Below are positions 46,910-55,680 of a stretch of 64,000 bases of DNA, in pieces. The stretch spans positions 31,465-95,464 of the forward strand of contig JAANYP010007618.1 of NCBI GenBank assembly GCA_020465985.1, read 5' to 3'. The position numbers and the translations under genes were made by a program. Below the pieces are notes generated by a model. The model made no database searches. It was not told where the DNA came from and worked only from the letters and a program-made list of their open reading frames with translations. This DNA comes from Centrapalus pauciflorus (Eukaryota > Streptophyta > Magnoliopsida > Asterales > Asteraceae). Within the stretch, counting starts at the first letter, position 1; every line of letters starts with the position of its first letter.

Positions 46910-47991
46910 CATTGGCAATTTTGAATCAGCTAACATGGTTCTAGCAGCCTCAATTAATGTTCTGTACTTTCTTTGAGCTACACCATTTTGTTGTGGTGTT
47001 CTTGGTGCACTATATTTCCTAGCAATACCTTTGGACTCACAGATGCTGTTTAGAATATGGTTTTTAAACTCAGTACCATTGTCTGATCTTATCACCTTGA
47101 CTTTTGAGTTAGATTGGTTTTCTATCTTAAGAATAAATGACTTAACTAGCTCAGCAGTTTCATCTTTAGACCTAAGAAAGTAAACCCAATTAAATCTGGC
47201 GAAATCATCAACAATGACTAAACAGGAAGCCCTTTTATTCAAACTCAAAACAGATGTTGGACCAAATAGATCCATATGAATCAGATGAAGAGCAGAAGAG
47301 ATTGAATTTACTTCTTTGGCCTTATGAGAAGTTTTGTGTTGCTTGCCTTTAAGGCATGCTACACAATGATCATCACATATGAACTCCTTTTGTGGTAATC
47401 CTCTTACCAAGTTCTTTTTGACTAAAACATTCATGGATTTGAAGTTCATATGACACATCTGTCTGTGCCAAAGAGCAGACTCATTGGATGATGCTTTGGA
47501 TATCAAATAGCTTAAAGTACTTGATTGGATAAAAGTTCTGTGTCCAAACAATATACATTGTCCTTTCTTGGTGTTCTTAGTAAAACAAGATTTTCAGGAA
47601 TTTTAAAATCTTTTGAAAGGACAATGCACTCAGAATCTGTAAACAAAACAATATTTTGTTTGTCACAGATTTGAGACACACTCAATAAGTTATACTTAAG
47701 CTGTTCAACATACAAAACATCATTGAAAATCATGTTGCCTGCATTAACAGTACCTTTACCTGTAACCTTACCTCCTTTGGAGTTGCCTCCAAATGCAACA
47801 AATCCTCCTTCAAAGCCTTTGAAATTTGACAAGCACTCAGAATTGCATGTCATGTGCCTAGAGCATCCACTGTCCAAATGCCATCTTGTTTTATGAGGTG
47901 ACATGTGGTTGCCCTGCACAAATAAAAGCTTAGTTAGTAGTGGAGTAAACCCAAACCAAGTTGGTTTTGGGTTGTCCTTGTGCATTAACAT
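46910..47991 (-). pseudogene. C2 protease and integrase N-terminal part
   Basis: Minus strand. Protease active site is WHLDSGCSRHMTC (about 47885-47850), followed by the typical FGGNSKG, LKYNLLSVSQ and DKQNIVLF stretches. A frameshift near 47530 moves to the frame ending at 46889. Then come the GAG-pre-integrase zinc region (WHRQMCHMN ... CVACLKGKQH) and the integrase core: MDLFGP (first Asp), RSDNGTEF (second Asp) and PQQNGVAQRK, where the catalytic Glu of NGVAERK is Gln. The reading breaks at 46914/46910 where G1 inserted and resumes at 37813. Confidence 0.9.
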
Positions 47992-50583
47992 AACTAAACA
48001 CTGTCTTTGATTTCTTATACTTAGTGAGATCCACTGATGGATTTTGTGGAGAGTACTTAGTTATCACATGAGGTATCCAGGTATTTTGTCCATTCTTGTC
48101 AATAACAGTCTCAGATGATCCATTACCAGTCACAACTTTGAGCCTACCAGTCTGAATTGAGTCTGTAGTGCTAACAGCTTGAGAATTTGCACTAGCAGTC
48201 TCAACTTTAGACTTGGCAGTTTCAACATTTGTATCAACAGGTTCACCTGAGTTTTTACCTTTAACACACCATATTTGTTTAAAATTTAATTTTGGTTTAG
48301 CAAAACCTTGTTTTTGGTGTGTGCAATGTTTCTTAGTTACTTTTGAGAACCTGTGATCAACTGTTTTCTTAGGAACTGATGCAGTAGGAGGTTTGGCCTT
48401 TGAATTTTTTGAATTTTGAGAGTTTGTCTTTTTATGAATCACAGTCTGTTTTGCAACAGATGGTTTATAAAAGCAATCCCTGGCCAAGTGATTTTTCCTG
48501 CCACAATGGAAACATTTTTTGACTGTTTGAATTGGAGAACCAGTTTTATTGGACAATATTTGGTTCTTGTTCCTTTGATTTCCCCTTACCTGCTGTTGTT
48601 TGGGAAACTTTTGGACACCATGCTTTTGGCATGTGCAGACTGGAACATTTTTACCCTTTTTATTATTCTTTGAAGAAGATGCAGTGTTACAGTTAGAAGG
48701 TATAGAAACCTGTGGAGCAGCATTGCATACACTCATCTTCTCCTTTCCTTTCTTATTGGGGATTTGGATTTCGATAGGTGCACTCATTGTTTTGTGTTCT
48801 TTCTCAACTGCTGTGCACTCACAGTCTCTATTTTGAATCTGATCTTCTTTAGATTCAGGACTGTTATCAAGGATAGGATCTACAGTGGTCATACACTCAT
48901 CTAATGGTTCATTAACAAGCCTATCAACAACTTCACTCATTGGATGAATGTATTTGTTGTTGTAAGGAGGTGGAGTAGCTCTGTAGCCTATACCTTCTTT
49001 GGGATTGAGCTGAGATTTTACCCTATCTTTAAATTGGACTTCCATTAGGTGTTCCAGCTTTTGATTTGCCAATTTGAAGTTACCTAGATCTATATTGACA
49101 GATTCTAGTTTCTTATTAGCCTCTAACACCTTTTGTTCAGTCTCTTCTAATTTTTTATTTAGGGATTCTATTTTCTTATTCAGCTCCTTTTTCTCCCACT
49201 CATGATATGTTCTATCATGCCCCATTTGAATCTCATTATCCTTATAGTCATTGATCTGTTTTTCATGATCTTATATGGCCTGCATGTATTCATATCTCCT
49301 TTCTTCCATCTTAGCTAGAGTTTTACACATGCTCTCATTGTGATCTCTGTACTTTTTAACCATATTTTTGCATGTTTGAGAGAAAAGTTTAGAATTTACC
49401 TCAGATGGTAGTTCAGTGGAGGAGACATTTGATGTTTCTGCCATTAGGGCTTGATTTTGGAACTCTTCCTCTGTTTGATCACTCCAGTCAAACACATTGT
49501 CTTCTTGAGAGACAAGTGCTTGTGATGATGAAGCCTGATTAGTCTGCTGAGGCCTTGATGACTGTTGACCTTGAGATCTGCATTCTCTAGCAAAGTGACC
49601 AAGTTTGTGACATTTAAAACACTCAACTTTTGACTTATCAAAAGCTGGTTTGCCTTCTGCTCTGGCTGGAAAGGTGGTTCTGCCAGTTCTTTTCAGAAAC
49701 CTCTTGGCCCTCATGGTCAGCATTGCATGTTGGCATTTCAGATCCATCTCTTCTAGATCATCTGGATGAATCTGTTCTAGATCTTCAGCATTTAGAGCAA
49801 ACAGTCCATCATTAGCAACAAAAGCCTCATAGTGAGCTTCAGTAGAGTTACCATCACCACCTGAAAAGGAATCACTGCAATTAGATTTTTCAGATGACAA
49901 AAGAGCAGTGTTGTGATTATAAGAAAAAGATTTCTTTTTAGTATCAATCTCAGTTTCAAACACTCTCAGACTGTTGTACAGATCATCCAGTTCTATTTCA
50001 TCAAGAGTGTCTTTTGTTCTCCATTGAGCAGGACTGTCCACTCTTCTCCAAGAGATCTAAGGAACTTTCTGTTGACCTCATCTTGATCCAGGCTGACTTT
50101 TGCAGTTTCCAATTCACTTATCAGTTTGTTGAACCTGTCAAAGATTTGAGTAAGGTTTTCATTCTTGCCACCAGAAAAGTTCTCATACTGCTGTTTCAAA
50201 AGATCCTTTTGATTTCTCTTGGTACTGGCATTCCCAGCAAATCTTTTCTCTAAAGCAATCCAAAGAGAATGAGCAGTATAAAACTTTTTAAACTGATGTT
50301 GATAAGCATTAGGAATGGCTATTTGTAGAAGTGTAAGAGCTTTCACTTCATTCATTCTAGCCTTTCTTTCAAGTTCAGTTTTTGAAGGAGTTTTGATGGG
50401 TTTGCACTCAGCATCAAGTTCAGGATCAACTGCAGGAGGAAATTCAACAGCTTCCCATATGGCATAATCAATGAATTGAATATGCTGTTGAATCCTGAGT
50501 TTCCACATCTCAAACTCAGTGGGCTTGAGCATAGGCACTTTGAGTCCTTGCCCAGATCCACTACTGCTATTATCAAATTCCAA
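47930..50583 (-). pseudogene. C2 gag
   Basis: ATG at 50583 opens the Copia gag (UBN2-type) domain, with PTEFEMWKLRIQQHI and the FNKLISEL stretch. A frameshift near 50030 moves the reading to the frame of 50041-49271. That part has the knuckle CFKCHKLGHFAREC (about 49615). An in-frame TAA lies at 49271-49273. The frame then continues from about 49225 with a long coiled-coil region (Glu/Lys/Leu-rich, 49190-49060) and a second knuckle CFHCGRKNHLARDC (about 48505). It ends at TAA 47930-47932. Pol follows in the +1 frame, an arrangement shared with C3 and therefore probably natural, not a lesion. Confidence 0.88.
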
Positions 50584-50643
50584 TGCAGAAGATTAAAATT
50601 TTTAAAAGAAAGCTTTCGACTTTGAAAAACAAAGAACGACCTG

Positions 50644-50658
50644 TGGCTCTGATACCAC
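50644..50658 (-). promoter_or_regulatory. C2 primer-binding site
   Basis: On the minus strand, TGGTATCAGAGCCAC starts two bases after the LTR end. This is the complement of the initiator Met tRNA 3' end. Confidence 0.92.
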
Positions 50659-50659
50659 T

Positions 50660-51307
50660 TGTCAGGATCTGAATTTAACTCCCTAAGATTAACTGATTTG
50701 AATTGATCAGAGTGTAAATCAATAATCTTGTATTAAATCAAAGTCTAATTAAGAATTTTGCGGAATAACACTTAATTACTTTAATAAAAGCTTTCAGAAT
50801 CCATAACAGGTAAACATAAATGAATAAACAAAATTGCTTGTATTGCTGAACTGAATGATTACAATCACCTCTAATCTGTTTGATTAGACGAAGAACACAA
50901 ATTGTTCTTAGGGTTTTTACAACCTTAGAGGCTTATGAAAACTTAAACAAAAAGCAATTACAAACTTGAACGTGCAGAAACTTAATACGATAGAAAAACC
51001 TATTCTATGTATTTATAATGCTTTCTGATTTGTTTCCTTGAAGGACTCTGACTTCTCTGATAGTAGATGTGCTGGAATCTTCGTGTAAATATCTTTTCCA
51101 GAACATCAGCACTTTCTATTTATGAAACTGTTGAGCAGCTTGAATCACTTAGCAGCTTGAGTAAATTTACTCTGGCAGCTTGAACTTTTGTACTAGCAGC
51201 TCGAACTTCTTCAACTAACAGCATGAACTTTGTACTTACACAGAAAATCTACTAACAGTCTGAGAAGACTAACTAACAGTTTGAACTACTTAGAATATTT
51301 CCCAACA
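50660..51307 (-). repeat. C2 5' LTR
   Basis: 648 bp, same ends as the 3' LTR. The gag start codon lies only about 75 bp inside it (50583). Divergence from the 3' LTR is near 2% by eye count, clearly more than between the two G1 LTRs. Confidence 0.93.
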
Positions 51308-54190
51308 CACAGCCAAAAGGTTGTAAATTAAAGATTTCAAAGCTAGCGGTACCCTTAACTTTGAGGGTACAGTCAATCCAATTCAGGCGATGGATTGGAT
51401 CAGCCATACTGAAGAGATTTTCAGAATCTCTGATTGCTTAGAATCGAAAAAGGTGAGTTATGCATCTGCGTTGTTTGTTGGAGCTGCTCGTGCCTGGTGG
51501 AAGACTCAAAGAAGCATATATGGAGAGGAGATAATACAGACTTTAGAGTGGAACCAGTTCCTAGACATGTTCAACGCAAAGTATTGCCCTATTGATCAAT
51601 GAGACAAGATGGAAGTTCAACTGATGCAGTTGACTCAAGGAACCAAGACTGTTGACGAATATGAACATAAATTCTCGCGACTCTGCGGCTACTCCTCGTA
51701 TCAAGTAGCTACTGAGGAAAGGAAAATGAATAGATTTCATGGAGGACTCAACCCAAGATATCGACACCCAATGAGCGCGATAAAATATAATAGTTATCTA
51801 GAAATGGTTGAAGCGGCCAGACAGATCGAGAGGGGATATTTAGAGTATGGTGATCAGCTCTACGCTCCATCAGCGAACCCGACATGTCCATCTCCTCCGA
51901 AGAAACAGAGATTTTGCAGATTCTTTAAGCCAAATAAGTCACAACCTCAGCAATCCCAACAATACAGTTCGCCTCAGAATGCACAAGCCTACGCTTTAAC
52001 GAACGAGCCACGATTCTGCAAGAGATGCAAAAAATCACACATGGGGTTGTGTAACCCAGTTGACGTCACTTGTTTTGCGTGTAACAGAATCTGGCACAAC
52101 GGTGAAGAATGCCCTCAGCGAGGACTTGGGTGTGCGAAATGTGGAAAACGAGGACACTTCATGTATCAGTGTCGTAGCGGGCAACGGGGTCAGTCACAAT
52201 TGTCAGCTGGAGGATCTACGATGAAAAGCTCAGCTGTAACTCCGACTGCAAGGACTCGTGCATTTCATATAACAGCCGAGGAAGCAAAGGAAACTCCTGA
52301 CGTAGTTACCGGTACGTTCTTATTAAATTCGATGTCTGCTCACATATTATTCGATTCCGGCGCTAGTAGTTCTTTAATATCAACTTATTTTGCGCAAAGA
52401 TTATCAAAATCTCCATCCAAGCTTCTTGTCGTGATTGATATTGAGACAGCCAGTAACAACTATGTTATGGCTGATTCCGTATATCGTAATTGTACACTGC
52501 TCATTAATAATATTGTGTTCAACCTCGATCTTATTCCGATTCCGCTGAAAGAATTTGGTGTCATCATCGGCATGGACTGTTTAATGAATAACGAGTCTAC
52601 GATCGTCTGCAACCGCCGAATCATCAGGATCAAGTCTTCAGACGGCCGAGTGTTAGAAATAAAAGGCGAGAAGCGAAAAGGTGCTCACTGCTTCATTTCA
52701 GTTGAAAAAGCTCGTAAATATCTGTCTAAGGGTCATCAATCTTATTTATGCTATGTCTCGTCTGAATCCGTATCTGAAGCCAATAAGAAATCCATATCTG
52801 ATATTCCTGTCGTCTGTGAGTTCCCAGACGTATTCCCAGATGACATTTCTGGAGTGCCACCGGAACGTCAAGTCGAATTTGGAATTGACTTAGTTCCTGG
52901 TGCGGCTCCCATCGCTAAAGCTCCCTACAAACTTGCACCTGCAGAAATGCAGGAAATGTCTAAACAGTTGTAAGAACTGTTAGAAAAGGGATTTATCCGA
53001 CCTAGTTCATCTCCATGGGGTGCACCAATCTTATTGGTAAAGAATAAAGACGGAACTCTCCGTATGTGCATCGATTATCGGGAGTTGAACAAAGTCACTA
53101 TCAAGAATACATATCCTCTACCCAGAATTGATGATTTATTCGATCAGCTACAAGGAGCCAACTACTTTTCTAAAATCGATCTTCGTTCTGGGTATCATCA
53201 GCTGAAGGTTATCGATGAGGATGTACCAAAGACAGCCTTCCGAAAGAGATACGGTCATTACGAATTTCTCGTAATGCCTTTCGGTTTAACGAATGCACCA
53301 GCGGCGTTCATGGATCTCATGAATCGCGTGTGCAGACCGATGTTGGATAAGTCAGTTATCGTATTCATAGATGATATTCTGATTTATTCCAAAACGGAGG
53401 CTGATCATTCCAATCATCTGCGACAATTGCTAGAGTTACTGAGAAAAGAAAGACTCTACGCAAAATTCTCTAAGTGCGAATTCTGGCTTAGACAGATATA
53501 ATTTATATTGTCCTGAGTTATTCTTAAGTGTTCCTTGTTTCAAACAAAAGCTTGACAATCTTCTTTGATTACTTTTTAGATCCAATTCCTTGGCCATGTT
53601 GTATCTGGCGAAGGTATTTCAGTCGATCCGTCTAAAGTCGAGGCTGTTCAGAAATGGCAAACACCTCGCAATGCCTCTGAAATCAGAAGTTTCCTCGGAT
53701 TGGCTGGTTACTACCGACGATTCATTAAGGACTTCTCGAAGATTTTGGTGTGCCACTTACGATGCTAACACGAAAGAATACACCTTTCGTATGGGCGGAT
53801 AAGCAGCAAGAGGCATTTGAAACTCTAAAACAGAAACTTATTCAAGCGCCGATCCTAGTCTTACCAGAAGGCAATGATGACTTTGTCGTTTACAGCGACG
53901 CATTTGGTACTGGCTTAGGATGTGTTCTCATGCAAAGGGGAAAGGTCATTGCCTACGCTTCAAGGCAATTGAAGGACTACGAGAAAAGTGCACCAACTCA
54001 TGATCTTGAGTTGGCTGCCGTTACCTTTGCACTAAAAATCTGGCGTCACTATCTTTATGGGACTAAGTGTCAGCTCTATACTGACCATAAAAGTCTTAAA
54101 CATCTATTTACTTAAAAGGATCTGAATATGAAACAGCGACGGTCCTTGGAGCTTATCAAGGACTATGATTGCGAGATCCTATATCATCCC
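51308..54190 (+). pseudogene. G2 gag (rest), protease, RT and RNase H
   Basis: After TSD CACAG (51308-51312) gag continues, with a 1-nt loss near 51335. The retrotransposon gag domain spans about 51390-51850. Zinc knuckles are CFACNRIWHNGEEC (Gly replaced by Trp) and CAKCGKRGHFMYQC, about 52069-52170. Protease has LFDSGAS (about 52348). RT has RSGYHQL and the catalytic FIDDIL (about 53359), then an intron remnant (53496-53579). RT/RNase H resumes with QFLGHVVSGEG and LAGYYRRFIKDFSK; RNase H has VYSDAFGTGLG (about 53890). The reading stops at YHP where C3 inserts. Stops at 51600, 52971 and 54113 and frameshifts near 51335 and 53745 make it non-functional. Confidence 0.9.
53496..53579 (+). other. 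Intron remnant in G2 RT (donor mutated)
   Basis: 84 nt, T-rich, ending CTTTTTAG exactly before ATCCAATTCC. It sits between the codons for LRQ and IQFLG, at the same place as the G1 intron. The first two bases are AT instead of GT (G to A at 53496). Read through, it gives a stop at 53499-53501. Confidence 0.8.
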
Positions 54191-55311
54191 TGTAGGTCCC
54201 GAAAGGTTCCCAAAGTATATAGTAATAAACTGTAGAGGGGGGGGTGAATACAGTATTTAAAAACTACACACTCTTTTTCTCAATGTTTGTATGTATTATC
54301 AACAAATGTTAATTACAAACAAGCTTGACTGCGGAATTGTTCAAGCTGAGATGACAGAATACAACAGTATGGTTTCTAGTCTAAGACACACTCAAACTAG
54401 ATTACAATGAACACACTCACTAAGATGCACTCACTGTATTTTACAAGACTTTAAGGAACAGCTTTGGTAAACAGCTTAGACACACAGAAGCTTGTTTACA
54501 GAAGATTTGCATGCATGAATATCACACTTGCACGTTCACTCTTGATTTAAGCACTTAGCTTTCTTCACATTCTTTCTGACCTTAGAAGCTTCCTTTTATA
54601 CTCATTTAGAGGATCTAAGAGAAACATCTTCATTGGGCAGAATGAAAAAGGAGAAGTCTTGTTTGAAAAGACAATATAACTTTTCTGCACTTTTCTGAAA
54701 AGCAGACTTGCCTTCTCTTGTGCAGAACTTTTGTCTTTTTACTTTCTACTGTTGCATTGCCTTTAACCATTTTAGGAATGTCAACTTTGCGTCTTTCTTC
54801 CTTGTAAAGGCCTATTTTGATATAAGAAAAAGGTCTGTCACCCTTTTTCAAATATCCGTTTGTCTTCATGTAACAGAACAGCTTGGGCAGGCTGAGCGGT
54901 TCTGCTTTCCACTTTGTCTTCAACTGTGTAAACTGATCTGGTAGTTAAAAACAATACATGATGACTTGGAAACAAATTCCATAAAGTGTTTAGCCTGTTC
55001 ACAAAGAACAGGTTCTGTTCACAAAGAACAGAACACTTTAAAAATGCCCAAGCTGCTCAACAGTGTAGAGCAGCGTAGACAGTTTATGTCCAGCCTGATC
55101 AGCAGACTGATCAGCTTGGACAAACTGTCTTGGTTGCAACACATGCAACGTATAGAACAGCTTTAGACTGATATTGCAAATCATTTTCAGGTTTCAATAA
55201 GGCATATAACAGGCCTTAAATTACAACCTTCAAATGCATCAACAGGTTTGAATATAAAATCTCCCCCTCAGATGTAGAGCAGGTTTGACTGAGGCCTTTT
55301 TGTGCCTAACA
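54191..55311 (-). repeat. C3 3' LTR
   Basis: 1,121 bp. On the minus strand it is TGTTAGGCACAAAAAGG ... GGGACCTACA. The left border coincides exactly with the break in the G2 frame (YHP). The right border follows from the adjoining purine tract. Contains repeated GAACAGGTT/CAGCCTG-like words near 54990-55110 and an AGGGGGAGATTTT tract near 55258-55270. Confidence 0.85.
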
Positions 55312-55325
55312 ATCTCCCCCTATTT
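55312..55325 (-). promoter_or_regulatory. C3 polypurine tract
   Basis: On the minus strand, AAATAGGGGGAGAT lies directly before the 3' LTR start TGTTAGG. It primes plus-strand synthesis. Confidence 0.9.
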
Positions 55326-55680
55326 GCAATAACCAGTCCAAGCTGGTTTTGTCAAAAATCACTATATATTTTTACAGTACATTTGCTGAAATAAAATTAC
55401 AACATTACAGTAAAGTAAAAGATCAGTTTATATATACACTGATTCTTGACTATACTTGAACAACATATGTTCTTACAAAAGTACAACTAATGTGCTAATG
55501 TATTTTACAACTAATGTAAAAAATAAAAAATTACAACTAATGTAATTGTGTACAACTAATGTACAGAGTGTACAACTTATGTACAAGATTTGGACTGTTT
55601 GAGACGGGAGCAGATAATGGCAAGCCTGTCCAACTAATGGACAGCTTCCATTCTTCACCTACCCAGATGGCAGGTGGACT
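55326..55680. other. C3 spacer between 3' ORF and polypurine tract
   Basis: 355 bp, AT-rich. It has a run of ACAACTAATGTA-type repeats at about 55485-55585 (seven or so imperfect copies of 10-20 bp). No ORF of note. Confidence 0.7.

Larger units (their letters stand above)
33100..51307 (-). mobile_element. Copia element C2 (Sirevirus-like), minus strand
   Basis: Complete insertion with 5-bp duplication CACAG on both sides (33095-33099 and 51308-51312). LTRs are 33100-33738 (3') and 50660-51307 (5'), bounded TG...CA. Without the nested G1 it is about 9.1 kb. Order on the minus strand: LTR, PBS, gag, protease, integrase, RT, extra 3' ORF, PPT, LTR. RNase H and the start of the 3' ORF are deleted near 35990. 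Multiple stops and frameshifts and an altered integrase catalytic residue make it non-autonomous. Confidence 0.95.
30183..54190 (+). mobile_element. Gypsy element G2 (chromovirus-like), split by C2 and C3
   Basis: 5' LTR 30183-32659, PBS, gag N-terminus to 33099. The element is interrupted by C2 (33100-51307 plus one copy of TSD CACAG) and resumes at 51313 with the rest of gag, protease, RT and RNase H. At 54190/54191 it is cut again by C3. Integrase and 3' LTR lie outside the window. Lesions seen: frameshift near 51335, TGA 51600-51602, TAA 52971-52973, intron donor changed to AT at 53496, frameshift near 53745, TAA 54113-54115. It is the oldest clearly dated layer here apart from the LTR fragment. 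Confidence 0.9.

Noticed and set aside
47930..47991. Frameshift mutation at the C2 gag-pol junction
   Set aside because: C3 has the same +1 relationship at the same place, so it is probably normal architecture (see findings).
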